From Limnohabitans sp. Rim28 (GTDB lineage Bacteria > Pseudomonadota > Gammaproteobacteria > Burkholderiales > Burkholderiaceae_C): a stretch of 64,000 nucleotides of DNA. The DNA is taken from assembly GCF_000293865.2 (NCBI RefSeq), contig NZ_ALKN02000001.1, positions 310,001-374,000 on the forward strand, read 5' to 3'. The notes beneath the pieces are model-generated. The model was not told the DNA's origin and made no database searches. It saw only the letters and a list, made by a program, of their open reading frames with translations. Shown in pieces: positions 45,713-56,106 of this stretch (position 1 is its first letter; each line of letters opens with the position of its first letter). Both the position numbers and the translations under genes were made by a program.

Positions 45713-45729
45713 GTAAATCATGACTTTAC
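45713..45729. promoter_or_regulatory. Candidate HigA operator
   Basis: GTAAATCATGACTTTAC has GTAAA/TTTAC arms and an inner TCATGA palindrome, starting six bases before the higB ATG. The position suits autorepression by HigA; the binding sequence of this family member is not known. Confidence 0.45.
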
Positions 45730-45921
45730 GAATAAACCCAAACTGGCGTTCACCTGATGGCTGATCGGATCAACGCCTCGAAGCAAAATTCAAATTTGAC
45801 GAGGCCATTATGAATACATTGATACCCACTATTGGCCTGTAAACCTTGACAAAATTCTTGCCATCGGATCACTGGGTGTTGACCTCCAATGCCGCTAGCA
45901 TGCTGAGAAGAGTTACGACAC

Positions 45922-47748
45922 ATGAACACACACTTACCTTGGAGCCTGATCGTGCTGACGCTGTTGAGCGCCTGCGCGTCCGGGCCCACATCACCAACAC
46001 CCGCCAACGCTTTGCGCTACAGCGTGCCAAATCTTGCCGTTCAACCCGAAGCGGCCAGTGGCCGCAGCGCCAAACCCGGCTGGGCCTTCTCGCGCCAGGC
46101 CGTGGCCGCCGCCAACCCGCTGGCCACCGATGCGGGGCACCAGGTGCTTCGCGCAGGCGGCTCGGCGCTGGATGCCGCCATTGCCGTGCAAATGGTGTTG
46201 GGCCTGGTGGAGCCGCAGTCGAGCGGCATTGGCGGCGGCGCGTTTTTGTTGCACTTTGATGGCCAAAAAGTCACGGCGCACGACGGGCGCGAAACCGCCC
46301 CTGCTGGCGCACGCGGCGACATGTTCATGGACCAGGGCAAACCGCTGCCGTTTGACGAAGCCGTACAAAGCGGGCATTCGGTGGGTGTGCCCGGCGTGGT
46401 GCGCATGCTGGAGGCAGCGCACCGGCAACACGGCCGCTTGCCTTGGGCGCAGCTGTTGGCGCCCGCCATCACGCTGGCCGAGCAAGGCTTTCGGGTCAGC
46501 CCCCGCTTGCACACCCTGCTACAAGCCGACCCGCACCTGAGAAAAGACCCGCTGGCTTTGCGTTTTTTCTACAACGCCCAAGGGCAAGCTTGGCCCGTGG
46601 GCCATGTGCTGCGCAACCCCGAATACGCCCATGTGCTCAGACGCATTGCCACAGAGGGCAGCCGCGCCCTGCACGAAGGACCAGTGGCCCAGGCCATGGT
46701 GGCTCGCACAGCGCAAGCACCCCGCCCCGGCACCTTGAGCCTGCAAGACTTGGCGAGTTATCAGCCCAAGGAAAGACAAGCCTTGTGCTTTGACCACCCG
46801 GCGCCTGCACGCGAGGTCCGCGTCTGCGGCTTTCCGCCGCCATCGTCTGGGCACATCGCCATCGGGCAAATCTTGGGGCTGCTGACCCACACCCAGCCGC
46901 AGGGCCCGGAGCTGGTGGGGGGTTTGCCCTCGCCCGATTTTTTGCACCGCTACACCGAGGCCTCGCGCCTGGCTTTTGCCGACCGGGCGCAATACCTGGC
47001 CGACCCGGATTTTGTGCCGGCCCCGGGCGGCGACTGGCGCAGCCTGCTGGCCCCTGATTACCTGCGCCAACGCAGCCAACTCATTGGCCACCAGTCCATG
47101 AAAGTGGCCAAGCCCGGACAACCGGGCACCTCCCAAAGCAGCTTTGCGCCCATGCCCACCCAGACCGAGTACGGCACCAGCCACATCAGCGTGATCGATG
47201 CACAAGGCCGCGCCGTGGCCATGACCAGCACCATCGAAGCCGCCTTCGGCGCGCGCCGCATGGTGAGCACCGACCCCGCGCGCCAAGGCGGTTTTTTGCT
47301 CAACAACGAGTTGACCGACTTCAGCTTGTCCCCCTCAGATGCGCAGGGCCGCCCGATCGCCAACCGCGTCGAGCCCGGCAAGCGCCCGCGCTCTTCGATG
47401 TCACCCACCCTGGTGTTTGACAAAGCCACAGGCCAACTGCTCATGAGCGCTGGCAGCCCGGGTGGTGCCTTCATCATCCATTACACGGCCAAGCTGCTCA
47501 GGGGCAGCTTGCACTGGGGGCTGAACGCCCAACAAGCCATCAACCTGCCCAACTTCGGCACGCTGAACGGCCCCACCCTGCTCGAAGCCCAGGGCTTTGA
47601 CAGCGCCACCATCGACGCGCTCAAAGCCCGTGGCCACGACGTGGTGCAGATCGACATGACCAGCGGCCTGCAAGCGATTGAACGCACACCCAAGGGTTGG
47701 TTTGGCGGTGCCGACCCCCGGCGCGAAGGCGTGGTGATGGGCGATTGA
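45922..47748 (+). CDS. ggt: Gamma-glutamyltransferase
   Basis: A 608-residue Ntn-hydrolase precursor that transfers or hydrolyses gamma-glutamyl groups, for example of glutathione, in the periplasm. A lipoprotein-like signal (LIVLTLLSACASG) precedes the large subunit (ANPLATDAGHQVLRAGGSALDAA, SGIGGGAFLLHF, HDGRETAPA). The self-cleavage threonine is in QTEYGTSHISVID; the small subunit has RPRSSMSPTLVFD and SAGSPGGAFI. The length is about 30 residues above the E. coli enzyme. It stands alone with its own upstream region. Confidence 0.93.
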   Translation: MNTHLPWSLIVLTLLSACASGPTSPTPANALRYSVPNLAVQPEAASGRSAKPGWAFSRQAVAAANPLATDAGHQVLRAGGSALDAAIAVQMVLGLVEPQSSGIGGGAFLLHFDGQKVTAHDGRETAPAGARGDMFMDQGKPLPFDEAVQSGHSVGVPGVVRMLEAAHRQHGRLPWAQLLAPAITLAEQGFRVSPRLHTLLQADPHLRKDPLALRFFYNAQGQAWPVGHVLRNPEYAHVLRRIATEGSRALHEGPVAQAMVARTAQAPRPGTLSLQDLASYQPKERQALCFDHPAPAREVRVCGFPPPSSGHIAIGQILGLLTHTQPQGPELVGGLPSPDFLHRYTEASRLAFADRAQYLADPDFVPAPGGDWRSLLAPDYLRQRSQLIGHQSMKVAKPGQPGTSQSSFAPMPTQTEYGTSHISVIDAQGRAVAMTSTIEAAFGARRMVSTDPARQGGFLLNNELTDFSLSPSDAQGRPIANRVEPGKRPRSSMSPTLVFDKATGQLLMSAGSPGGAFIIHYTAKLLRGSLHWGLNAQQAINLPNFGTLNGPTLLEAQGFDSATIDALKARGHDVVQIDMTSGLQAIERTPKGWFGGADPRREGVVMGD

Positions 47749-47883
47749 ACAAGCGCCAAGAGGCGTGGCCCCTTGCCAGTCACGCAAGCGACCGAGCGCA
47801 GGCAAGGCTGAAGGTTTCCCCCCTTGCCGGATGCGCCGTCTTGCTTTTCAATGGGTTCACCCATTTGTAAAAAGGAGACCGGT

Positions 47884-48867
47884 TTGAAATCCCAAGACGC
47901 GTCACGACGCACTTTTGTACAGGCCACTGCCGCCGCTGCGGTCACGGTGGCCTTTCCATCGCTGGCCCAAGCCCAGGCTTTCCCGGCCAGGCCCATCAAA
48001 CTGATCTGCCCCTGGCCTGCAGGCGGCTCGACGGATGCCGTGATGCGCGCCTTGGCAGAAAGCGCCACCAAAGCGTTGGGCGTGCAAGTGGTCATCGAAA
48101 ACAAACCCGGTGCCAGCGGCATGCTCGGCCCCAATGAGCTGGTGCGGGCCCAGCCCGACGGCTACACCCTGTCGCAAATCACCATCGGCGTCGCGCGTTT
48201 GCCGCACATGCAAAAAATGCAGTTCGACCCGCTCAAAGACTTCACCTACATCGCCTGCCTGACCGGCTACACCTTTGGCGTGGTGGTGCGGGCCGACTCG
48301 CCCATCAAGTCGATTGCTGACCTGGTGGCTTTTGCCCGTGCCAACCCGGGCAAGTTCACCTATGGCTCCACAGGCAACGGCACCACACCGCACCTGGCGT
48401 TTGCCGAATTTGCCAGCAAAGCCAAGATCGACGTCACCCACGTGCCCTTCAAAGGCAGCGCCGATGGCGTGCAAGCGGTGTTGGGCGGCCATGTCATGTC
48501 ACACAGCGACGCCACCGGCTGGGCCCCACAGGTCGAAGCCGGCACCATGCGCCTGCTGGCCACCTACGGCAGCAAACGCACCAAGCGCTGGCCCAACGTG
48601 CCCACGCTCAACGAGTTGGGTTTCGACACCGTGTCTGACTCGCCCTTTGGCATCGGCGGCCCCAAGGGCATGGACCCGGCCGTGGTCAAACGCCTGCACG
48701 ACGCTTTCAGAAGCACGCTGCAAGATCCGGCCGTGCTGGCCAGCTTCGACAAATACGACCAGTCGGTGATCTACATGGGCACCGAGGAATACACCCGGTT
48801 CATCAACAACATGTTCCAGTCCGAAAAAGCGACCATCGAGCGATTGGGCTTGGCCATGAAATCCTGA
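47884..48867 (+). CDS. Bug family (TctC-like) periplasmic solute receptor
   Basis: A 327-residue receptor of the tripartite tricarboxylate transporter class, widely multiplied in Burkholderiales. A twin-arginine-type signal (SRRTFVQATAAAAVTVAF) is followed by PARPIKLICPWPAGGSTDAVMR, the Bug signature, VIENKPGASGMLGPNELVRA and YGSTGNGTTPHLAFAEF. A TTG at 47884 with AAAGGAG six bases upstream is the best start; a farther ATG at 47824 would disrupt the signal peptide. No membrane TctAB genes are adjacent. The ligand, probably a carboxylate, is unknown. Confidence 0.88.
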   Translation: MKSQDASRRTFVQATAAAAVTVAFPSLAQAQAFPARPIKLICPWPAGGSTDAVMRALAESATKALGVQVVIENKPGASGMLGPNELVRAQPDGYTLSQITIGVARLPHMQKMQFDPLKDFTYIACLTGYTFGVVVRADSPIKSIADLVAFARANPGKFTYGSTGNGTTPHLAFAEFASKAKIDVTHVPFKGSADGVQAVLGGHVMSHSDATGWAPQVEAGTMRLLATYGSKRTKRWPNVPTLNELGFDTVSDSPFGIGGPKGMDPAVVKRLHDAFRSTLQDPAVLASFDKYDQSVIYMGTEEYTRFINNMFQSEKATIERLGLAMKS

Positions 48868-48886
48868 CACGGGTCAGCACCATGAC

Positions 48887-48914
48887 AAAAGGCAGCCAAG
48901 GCTGCCTTTTGTTT
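48887..48914. terminator. Bidirectional intrinsic terminator
   Basis: AAAAGGCAGCC (48887-48897) and GGCTGCCTTTT (48900-48910) make an 11-base-pair stem with a two-base centre, followed by TGTTTT. It sits between the convergent Bug receptor and acs genes and has A/T tails on both sides. Confidence 0.88.
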
Positions 48915-48960
48915 TGCACCGCTGTCAAGGGCCCAAAAGCCCTTGGCAGATCGACCCAGA

Positions 48961-50922
48961 TCAGTAAGCCTGGCCGAGCTGACCCAAGATGGCGGGGTTC
49001 TCGAGGGTCGAGATGTCCTGCGTGATCTCTTCGCCCTTGGCCAAGGAGCGCAGCAGTCGGCGCATGATCTTGCCCGAACGTGTCTTGGGCAGGTTTTCAC
49101 CGAAGCGGATGTCCTTGGGTTTGGCGATCGGGCCGATTTCTTTGGCGATGTGATCGCGCAGTTGCTTGGCAATGGCTTTGCCTTCATCGGTGTTGGGCAA
49201 GGAGCGCTTGAGCACCACGAAGGCGCAAATGGCCTCACCGGTGGTGTCATCGGGGCGGCCCACCACGGCGGCTTCGGCCACCAACTCGGTGCAGCTGACC
49301 AAGGCCGATTCGATTTCCATGGTGCCCATGCGGTGACCCGACACGTTCAGCACGTCATCGATGCGGCCGGTGATGGTGAAGTAACCGGTTTTCTCATCAC
49401 GGATCGAACCGTCGCCTGCCAAGTAATACTTGCCCTTGAAGTCTTCAGGGTAGTAGCTTTTCTTGAAGCGCTCAGGGTCGCCCCAGATCGTGCGGATCAT
49501 GGAAGGCCAGGGGCGCTTGACCACCAAAATACCCCCTTGACCATTGGGCATGTCTTTGCCGGTTTCGTCCACGATGGCCGCTTGGATACCCGGGAAAGGC
49601 AAGGTGCAAGAACCAGGCACCATGGGCGTGGCACCCGGCAAAGGCGTGATCATGTGGCCACCGGTTTCGGTCTGCCAGAAGGTGTCGACGATGGGGCAAT
49701 TGCCGCCGCCGACATGCTTGTGGTACCACTCCCAAGCCGCAGGGTTGATCGGCTCGCCAACCGAGCCCAACAGGCGCAGGCTCGACAAGTTGTAGCTCTT
49801 GGGGTGCACAGCGTCGTTGGCTTCCGCGGCCTTGATGAGCGAGCGGATGGCGGTGGGCGCGGTATAGAAAATGGTGGCTTTGTGGTCCTGGATCATCTTC
49901 CAGAAGCGGCCAGCGTCAGGGTAGGTGGGCACGCCTTCGAACACGATTTCGGTGCCGCCCAAGGCCAAGGGGCCGTAGGTGATGTAGGTGTGGCCCGTCA
50001 CCCAGCCGATGTCGGCTGTACACCAGAACACGTCGTCCGCCTTCAAGTCAAAGGTCCACTTGGTGGTCAGGGCTGCGTGCAGCAAATAGCCACCGGTGCT
50101 GTGTTGAACACCTTTGGGTTTGCCTGTGGAGCCCGAGGTGTAGAGCAAGAACAGGGGGTGCTCGGCACCGACCCACTCGGGCTCGCAGGTGGTGGCTTGC
50201 TGGTCGGCCAGCTCGGCCATCCATTGGTCACGACCAGCGGTCATGGCGATGTCAGCGCCCGAGCGCTTGACGACCAACACGTTTTTGATGGAGCCGCACC
50301 CCCCCAAATTGATGGCGTCGTCCACGATGGACTTGAGGGGCAGCAATTTGCCACCGCGAACTTGGTTGTCGGCCGTGATCACGGCCACTGCGCCGGTGTC
50401 TTCAATGCGGTCGCGCAGCGATTGCGCCGAAAATCCGCCGAACACCACCGAGTGGGTGGCGCCGATGCGGGCGCAGGCCTGCATCGCAGCCACGCCCTCG
50501 ACGGACATCGAGATGTAGATGACAACACGGTCACCCTTTTTGATGCCCAGGCTCTTCAAGGCATTGGCGTATTGGCAGGTCTTGGCCAACAACTGGCTGT
50601 AAGTGACCTTGCTCACTTCGCCGCCGTCGGCTTCAAAAATGATGGCGGTCTTGTTACCCAAGCCTTTTTCGACATTGCGGTCCAGGCAGTTGTAGGACGC
50701 GTTCAAAGTGCCGTCTTCGAACCACTTGAAGTAAGGCGCGTTGGATTCGTCCAGCACTTTGGTGAAAGGGGTTTTCCAGGTGATCAGCTCTTTCGCCAGA
50801 CGAGCCCAATAGCCTTCGTAATCGGCTTCGGCTTCTTTGCAAAGCGCCTCATAGGCGGGCATGCCCGAGATATGGGCGTTTTTGACGAAATCGGCGCTTG
50901 GCTGATAAATGGGGGTGCTCAT
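48961..50922 (-). CDS. acs: Acetyl-CoA synthetase
   Basis: A 653-residue AMP-forming ligase converting acetate, ATP and CoA to acetyl-Co[19 protein letters not shown] motif reads [39 protein letters not shown] and [20 protein letters not shown] are Acs-specific; the acetylatable lysine is in [20 protein letters not shown] lies about nine bases before the ATG. It is divergent from the UPF0114 gene. The fumarase nearby fits growth on acetate and other organic acids. Confidence 0.97.
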   Translation of the reverse strand: MSTPIYQPSADFVKNAHISGMPAYEALCKEAEADYEGYWARLAKELITWKTPFTKVLDESNAPYFKWFEDGTLNASYNCLDRNVEKGLGNKTAIIFEADGGEVSKVTYSQLLAKTCQYANALKSLGIKKGDRVVIYISMSVEGVAAMQACARIGATHSVVFGGFSAQSLRDRIEDTGAVAVITADNQVRGGKLLPLKSIVDDAINLGGCGSIKNVLVVKRSGADIAMTAGRDQWMAELADQQATTCEPEWVGAEHPLFLLYTSGSTGKPKGVQHSTGGYLLHAALTTKWTFDLKADDVFWCTADIGWVTGHTYITYGPLALGGTEIVFEGVPTYPDAGRFWKMIQDHKATIFYTAPTAIRSLIKAAEANDAVHPKSYNLSSLRLLGSVGEPINPAAWEWYHKHVGGGNCPIVDTFWQTETGGHMITPLPGATPMVPGSCTLPFPGIQAAIVDETGKDMPNGQGGILVVKRPWPSMIRTIWGDPERFKKSYYPEDFKGKYYLAGDGSIRDEKTGYFTITGRIDDVLNVSGHRMGTMEIESALVSCTELVAEAAVVGRPDDTTGEAICAFVVLKRSLPNTDEGKAIAKQLRDHIAKEIGPIAKPKDIRFGENLPKTRSGKIMRRLLRSLAKGEEITQDISTLENPAILGQLGQAY

Positions 50923-51100
50923 GGCGGCTGTCTCCTTTGTAACTGGTCAAATTTTAAACTGGGGCAAATGTCGTTCGTCGCTCTTACAAAGCACTGACTG
51001 ACATCAAACTTGCACATCCGCACGCTCAGATACAGGCTCTTGAGCCTAAAATTGCGGGTTGCACAAAGCTGCGCTTTGTGAATTTCAAACTTGGAAAATC

Positions 51101-51697
51101 ATGCCACGCCCCATCGTCAAATCCTCGATTACCCAGATCAACAGCTTTATTTTTGCCAGCCGCTGGCTGCAATTGCCGCTGTACTTGGGCTTGATCGCAG
51201 CGCAAGCCGTCTATGTCTTTCACTTTTGGGTCGAATTGGTTCATTTGCTGGAAGCCGCTTTTGGCAGCCAAACAGCCCTGCAAGCCCTGATTGGCAGCAT
51301 TGGCTACAAAACCGATGCCCCCATCACGGGGCTGAATGAAGTGGTCATCATGCTGGTCGTGTTGGGCCTGATTGACGTGGTCATGATCTCCAACCTCTTG
51401 ATCATGGTGATTGTGGGTGGCTACGAGACCTTTGTCTCGCGCCTGAACCTCGAAGGCCACCCCGACCAACCCGAATGGCTGGACCATGTGAACGCCTCGG
51501 TGCTCAAAGTCAAGCTGGCCACGGCCATCATCGGCATCAGCTCCATCCATTTACTCAAGACCTTCATCAACGCCGCCAACTACACGGAACAAGTCTTGAT
51601 GTGGCAAACCATCATCCACATCGCTTTCTTGTTCAGCGCCATCGCCATCGCCTATGCAGACCGCCTGATGTCTCACCACCAAAAAGCCGACCACTGA
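51101..51697 (+). CDS. UPF0114 (YqhA/TIGR00645) family membrane protein
   Basis: A 198-residue inner membrane protein with three or four hydrophobic segments: [58 protein letters not shown] and [20 protein letters not shown]. The conserved [13 protein letters not shown] and HPDQPEWL strings define the family. Function is not established. The ATG at 51101 matches the family; an upstream ATG at 51059 would add 14 atypical residues. The fumarase gene follows 37 bases later. Confidence 0.9.
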   Translation: MPRPIVKSSITQINSFIFASRWLQLPLYLGLIAAQAVYVFHFWVELVHLLEAAFGSQTALQALIGSIGYKTDAPITGLNEVVIMLVVLGLIDVVMISNLLIMVIVGGYETFVSRLNLEGHPDQPEWLDHVNASVLKVKLATAIIGISSIHLLKTFINAANYTEQVLMWQTIIHIAFLFSAIAIAYADRLMSHHQKADH

Positions 51698-51734
51698 TCT
51701 CGTTTTCCTTTGAATACCCACTGACACACGCACC

Positions 51735-53288
51735 ATGACCACCTTGATTAAACAAGCCGACCTGATCGAATCCGTCGCCGCCGCCCTGCAGTACATCAGC
51801 TACTACCACCCAGCAGACTTCATCTCTCACTTGGCCAGCGCCTATGCGCGTGAGCAAAGCCCTGCCGCCAAGGACGCGATTGCGCAAATTTTGACCAACA
51901 GCAAAATGAGCGCCATTGGCCACCGTCCGATTTGCCAGGACACCGGCATCGTCAACGTGTTCCTGGAAGTCGGCATGGACGTGAAATTTGACGGCTTCAC
52001 GGGCAGCTTGGAAGACGCCATCAACGAAGGCGTGCGCCGGGGTTACAACCAGTCTGACAACATGCTGCGCGCATCTGTCGTTTCTGACCCCCACTTCAAC
52101 CGCAAGAACACCAAGGACAACACCCCTGCCGTGATCTTCACCAAGATCGTGCCGGGCCACCATGTTCATGTGACTGTGGCGGCCAAAGGCGGCGGCAGCG
52201 AGAACAAGTCCAAGTTGAGCATGCTCAACCCTGGCGACAGCATCGTGGATTGGGTTTTGAAAACCGTGCCCACCATGGGTGCAGGTTGGTGCCCACCGGG
52301 CATGTTGGGCATTGGCATTGGCGGCACCGCCGAAAAAGCCGTGCTCTTGGCCAAAGAAAGCCTGATGGACGACCTGGACATGTACCAGTTGCTCGAAAAA
52401 TCCAGCAAGGGCGAGAAGCTCGACCAGGTGGAAGAAATGCGACTGGAGCTGTACCACAAGGTCAACGCCCTGGGCATTGGCGCGCAGGGCCTTGGGGGCC
52501 TGACGACCGTGCTCGACGTGAAGATCAAGATGTACCCCACACACGCGGCCGGCAAACCCGTGGCCATGATCCCCAACTGCGCGGCCACCCGTCACGCGCA
52601 CTTTGTGCTCGACGGTTCCGGCCCCAGCTACCTCGAGGCGCCTTCACTCGACCTCTGGCCCAATGTCAACTGGACGGCCGACACTGAGAAAAGCAAACGC
52701 GTCGACCTGAACGCCTTGACACCCACCGAAGTGGCCAGCTGGAAACCCGGCCAAACGCTCTTGCTCAACGGCAAGATGCTCACCGGCCGTGACGCCGCAC
52801 ACAAACGCATCCAGGACATACTGGCCAAGGGCGAAAAGCTGCCCGTGGACTTCACCAACCGGGTGATTTACTACGTGGGTCCGGTCGACCCTGTGGGCGA
52901 CGAGGCCGTGGGCCCCGCCGGCCCCACCACCGCCACCCGCATGGACGGCTTCACCGAGATGATGCTGGCTCAAACCGGCCTGATCGCCATGATCGGCAAA
53001 GCCGAGCGCGGCCCCATCGCCATCGAAGCCATCAAAAAGCACAAGTCGGCCTACCTGATGGCTGTGGGCGGCGCGGCTTACCTCGTGTCCAAAGCCATCA
53101 AACACGCCAAGGTCGTGGGCTTTGCGGACATGGGCATGGAAGCCATCTACGAGTTCGACGTGGTCGATATGCCTGTCACGGTCGCGGTCGATGCGGGCGG
53201 CACCAGTGCCCACACCACCGGCCCCGCCGAATGGCAAAAGCGCATCGCCACCGGCGAGTTCAAAGGCATTGGCGTCAACGCCGGCTGA
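51735..53288 (+). CDS. Fumarate hydratase, class I
   Basis: A 517-residue iron-sulphur hydro-lyase of the TCA cycle interconverting fumarate and malate. [4Fe-4S] ligand regions are RPICQDTGIVNVF, PNCAATRHAHFVLDG and TVPTMGAGWCPPGMLGIGIGG; the C-terminal beta domain has YYVGPVDPVGDEAVGPAGPTT and AVGGAAYLVSKAIKHAK. Oxidative damage to the cluster is a known trait of this class. murI begins two bases after the stop. Confidence 0.95.
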   Translation: MTTLIKQADLIESVAAALQYISYYHPADFISHLASAYAREQSPAAKDAIAQILTNSKMSAIGHRPICQDTGIVNVFLEVGMDVKFDGFTGSLEDAINEGVRRGYNQSDNMLRASVVSDPHFNRKNTKDNTPAVIFTKIVPGHHVHVTVAAKGGGSENKSKLSMLNPGDSIVDWVLKTVPTMGAGWCPPGMLGIGIGGTAEKAVLLAKESLMDDLDMYQLLEKSSKGEKLDQVEEMRLELYHKVNALGIGAQGLGGLTTVLDVKIKMYPTHAAGKPVAMIPNCAATRHAHFVLDGSGPSYLEAPSLDLWPNVNWTADTEKSKRVDLNALTPTEVASWKPGQTLLLNGKMLTGRDAAHKRIQDILAKGEKLPVDFTNRVIYYVGPVDPVGDEAVGPAGPTTATRMDGFTEMMLAQTGLIAMIGKAERGPIAIEAIKKHKSAYLMAVGGAAYLVSKAIKHAKVVGFADMGMEAIYEFDVVDMPVTVAVDAGGTSAHTTGPAEWQKRIATGEFKGIGVNAG

Positions 53289-53290
53289 AC

Positions 53291-54142
53291 GTGAACGCCC
53301 CCATTGGCGTTTTTGACAGCGGCATTGGGGGCCTGAGTGTGCTGCGGGCCTTGCAAAAGGCCCTGCCGCACGAACGCTTTGTGTACCTGGCCGACAGCGC
53401 GCACGCGCCATATGGCGAGAAAACCGAAGCCTTTGTGACCCAGCGAACGCTAACGATTGCCCTGCATTTGCGGGCGCAACACCACATCAAAGCGCTGGTG
53501 GTGGCCTGTAACACCGCCACCGCTGCAGCCATCCACGCGCTGCGTGCCCTGCACCCCCAATTGCCTCTGGTTGGCGTCGAGCCTGCCCTGAAACCCGCCC
53601 TGGCCCTGAGCCGCACAGGCCATATCGGCGTGATCGCGACACGGGGCACAGTGGGCAGTGACAAATTCGCTCGGCTGTTGGCCAGTTTGCAAGCCGAGGC
53701 GCATTTTGTGGTGCAAGCCTGTAACGGCTTGGCCTTGGCCATCGAGCAAAGCACCCTGCCCGATCAGGCGCGGGCCGCGCAAGATCAAATCTCGCACTTG
53801 CTGCAGACCTATACCCAAGCCATGGGCCGCTTTGGTACAGGGCCTGGTGACATCGACACCCTGGTTCTGGGTTGCACCCACTATGTGTTTGTCGAAGACG
53901 AGTTGCGCCAACTATTGGGGCCAGATGTGCAATTGCTCTCGACAGGCGAGGCCGTGGCACGTCAAACGCAGCGTTTGTTGGCGGCGGCTGATTTGCTGAA
54001 CACACAAGCCCCCCATGAGACTGCGCAGCCCATGCGCTTGTTGACCACGGGTGACTTGCAAGGCCTGCAAGCGGCTGCCCAGCGCTGGTTGGGTTTGCCG
54101 CCTGAGTTGTGCGAGGCAGCGCCTGCCACCCTGCAAGCCTGA
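53291..54142 (+). CDS. murI: Glutamate racemase
   Basis: A 283-residue enzyme supplying D-glutamate for peptidoglycan. The two catalytic cysteines are in VVACNTATAAA and VLGCTHYVFVEDEL; the N-terminal IGVFDSGIGGLSVLRAL is diagnostic. A GTG at 53291 is the best start: it lies two bases after the fumarase stop and gives the standard N-terminus; any ATG lies well inside fumarase. Translation is probably coupled to fumarase. The convergent MFS gene ends four bases away. Confidence 0.92.
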   Translation: MNAPIGVFDSGIGGLSVLRALQKALPHERFVYLADSAHAPYGEKTEAFVTQRTLTIALHLRAQHHIKALVVACNTATAAAIHALRALHPQLPLVGVEPALKPALALSRTGHIGVIATRGTVGSDKFARLLASLQAEAHFVVQACNGLALAIEQSTLPDQARAAQDQISHLLQTYTQAMGRFGTGPGDIDTLVLGCTHYVFVEDELRQLLGPDVQLLSTGEAVARQTQRLLAAADLLNTQAPHETAQPMRLLTTGDLQGLQAAAQRWLGLPPELCEAAPATLQA

Positions 54143-54145
54143 ACT

Positions 54146-55447
54146 TCAGGCGGGCTTTTGCGCCGCCAAACGGCCGCGCTCAACGTCAACGGGCATCAAA
54201 AGCACCAAGCCCAAAATGAACAGCAAAGAGGTCGCCCCGATGGCCAAACGCTGATTGCCGTCGCTCAACCAAGTGATCAGGCCGTACATCAGCGGCCCCA
54301 GGATACTGGCCAATCGAATGGCAAACGTCCACAGGCCAAAAAACTCACCCAAGCGGTGAGCCGGCACCATCAGGCCGGCCATGGCTCGGCCCGTAGACTG
54401 GCTGGAGCCCATGCAAAAACCAGCAATGGCTGCAGCCCACCAAAACGTGGCTTTGTCGGTCGACAAAGCCGCGATGAAACAGGTGACCACCCAACCCAAC
54501 AAGGTCAGTGCCAGCGTCAGCTTGTGGCCCGCGCGGTCTTGCACGTAACCCAACAAGAAAGCACCCGCAAAAGCCGCCAGGTTGAGCACAAAAATCAGCA
54601 CCATGGTCTCTTGCGGCTGAAAACCAATCACCTGCTCGGCGTAAATGGCTGCCAGCGTGATGGCCACAGCCACCCCGCCCTGATAGGCCACCGCACAGGC
54701 CAGCAAACGGGTGAAGTCTCGGTAAGGCAAGGCCTCACGCAAGGTTTGCTGCAGGCCACGCAAGCTTTGAACCACCGAAACCACCGGGGCATGGGGTTGC
54801 GGCGGCGAGTGCTCGCGCAACAAAGCCAAAGTCACCAAGGCCGCCGCGCCGTACATGGCCGCCGTGATCCACATCGTCACCGGCACGAACTGGCTACCCG
54901 ATTCGCCACGCGCCTGGGCAGACAGCACATAGGCCAAGCAAATGCCCAAAGTCAGCATGCCACCGATGTAGCCCAAAGACCAACCCCAGCCGCTCACGCG
55001 GCCCATGGCGTGGGGCTTGGCCAATTCGGGCAAAAACGAGGCGGTCAGCGACTCACCATACGAAAAGAAGGTGTTGGACACCACCAAGATGAACAAGCCC
55101 AACGCCACCTGACCTGGCCCCACCAGAGACAAGGCCGCCGTGCTGAGCACGCAACCTGCGGTGACCCACATCAGCATGCGCTTTTTGCCGGCCACACGGT
55201 CGGCCCAGGCACCCAGACCGGGCATGGTCAGCATGACCACCAAATAAGAAAGGCTCAGGCCCGATGTCCAGGCCAAAGTGGCCCAGTCGGCGCCATCGGC
55301 CACGCCACCCACAAAGTAAGCGGCAAACACGGCCGTGATGACCACCGTGGAATAGCCCGAGTTGGCGAAGTCGTACATGGCCCAGCCAAAGACCTCGCGC
55401 AAGCGCACACCCGGGTTGAGCGCAGAACGGAGTCCTGAAGCATTCAT
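54146..55447 (-). CDS. MFS transporter, UMF1/BtlA-like
   Basis: A 433-residue carrier with 12 hydrophobic segments. EVFGWAMYDFANSGYSTVV near the N-terminus is the hallmark of the UMF1 (vacuole effluxer-like) group; PGLGAWADRVAGKKRMLM carries the MFS loop motif and GRVSGWGWSLGYIGGMLTL is also conserved. Substrate unknown, possibly amino acids or peptides. The start at 55447 (MNASGLRS) follows 13 bases after the upstream hypothetical gene's stop, so both may share the tRNA-Leu transcript. Confidence 0.85.
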   Translation of the reverse strand: MNASGLRSALNPGVRLREVFGWAMYDFANSGYSTVVITAVFAAYFVGGVADGADWATLAWTSGLSLSYLVVMLTMPGLGAWADRVAGKKRMLMWVTAGCVLSTAALSLVGPGQVALGLFILVVSNTFFSYGESLTASFLPELAKPHAMGRVSGWGWSLGYIGGMLTLGICLAYVLSAQARGESGSQFVPVTMWITAAMYGAAALVTLALLREHSPPQPHAPVVSVVQSLRGLQQTLREALPYRDFTRLLACAVAYQGGVAVAITLAAIYAEQVIGFQPQETMVLIFVLNLAAFAGAFLLGYVQDRAGHKLTLALTLLGWVVTCFIAALSTDKATFWWAAAIAGFCMGSSQSTGRAMAGLMVPAHRLGEFFGLWTFAIRLASILGPLMYGLITWLSDGNQRLAIGATSLLFILGLVLLMPVDVERGRLAAQKPA

Positions 55448-55460
55448 GGGCTGCCCCCAA

Positions 55461-56087
55461 TCAGTGCAGGTGACGTGGACGGCGACCGCCGCCGCCATGA
55501 CCATTGCCGCCACCGGGGCCACGGGGCGGCTTGCCAATGTCCAATGAGCTGACCAAACTGTCAAAGCGCAAACCGAACAACTTGTCGATTTCAGCCACCA
55601 CACCCGACAACTCGGCGCCATCAAAGTGGCGCTCCATCATGTTGACGACATCGTGCACCAGCAAATCACGCTGGGCTTGCATGATGGCCCCTGGGTCAGG
55701 GCCGACAAACAACATCACAAAATCGTCGCGCGACTCGGCCCCATTGGCCTCGTCCTCGTCGTCAAACTCGGTGTCGTAAAAAGTCACCTCGATTTGGGTG
55801 CCTGCAGCAGACAATTCGTTGAGGTTCATGCACAGGTCGTCCATGACCAAGCGAAAATCTTCATCACCCCGCACCGTCCAGCACAGGTGCAAGCGGCTGG
55901 TGACAGGGTCAAAACGGATACCGGGCTCTTCTTCGTAGAGGCTGATGGCGCCCTCTGCCAAACTGCGAGCGCCGGCGTAGCGCCACAAAGGCTTCAAAGC
56001 CTCTTGAATGGCAGCAGTGTCGGTGCCGGTTTTGATGGGCACATCACCATGCACGTGAATTTCAAGCGCTGCGTTGTCTTGGGTCAT
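55461..56087 (-). CDS. Conserved hypothetical acidic protein with Gly/His/Arg tail
   Basis: A 208-residue cytosolic protein that I do not recognise functionally; it may belong to the DUF6806 group, unverified. The body is acidic (FYDTEFDDEDEANGAESRDD) with no membrane segment. It ends in a low-complexity tail, GPGGGNGHGGGGRRPRHLH, that could bind metal or nucleic acid. The ATG at 56087 is 19 bases beyond the 3' end of tRNA-Leu, so it is likely co-transcribed with the tRNA. The longer frame through the tRNA is an artefact. Confidence 0.72.
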   Translation of the reverse strand: MTQDNAALEIHVHGDVPIKTGTDTAAIQEALKPLWRYAGARSLAEGAISLYEEEPGIRFDPVTSRLHLCWTVRGDEDFRLVMDDLCMNLNELSAAGTQIEVTFYDTEFDDEDEANGAESRDDFVMLFVGPDPGAIMQAQRDLLVHDVVNMMERHFDGAELSGVVAEIDKLFGLRFDSLVSSLDIGKPPRGPGGGNGHGGGGRRPRHLH

Positions 56088-56106
56088 GATGGTGCTTAGA
56101 GTACTT

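Noticed and set aside
48943-50997. Long open frame of 684 codons antisense to acs, and similar ones antisense to parC (21014-22909), parE (23006-24160) and ahpF (39854-41620)
   Set aside because: They lie wholly opposite strongly conserved genes, encode no recognisable domains and are explained by the high third-position GC of the real genes.
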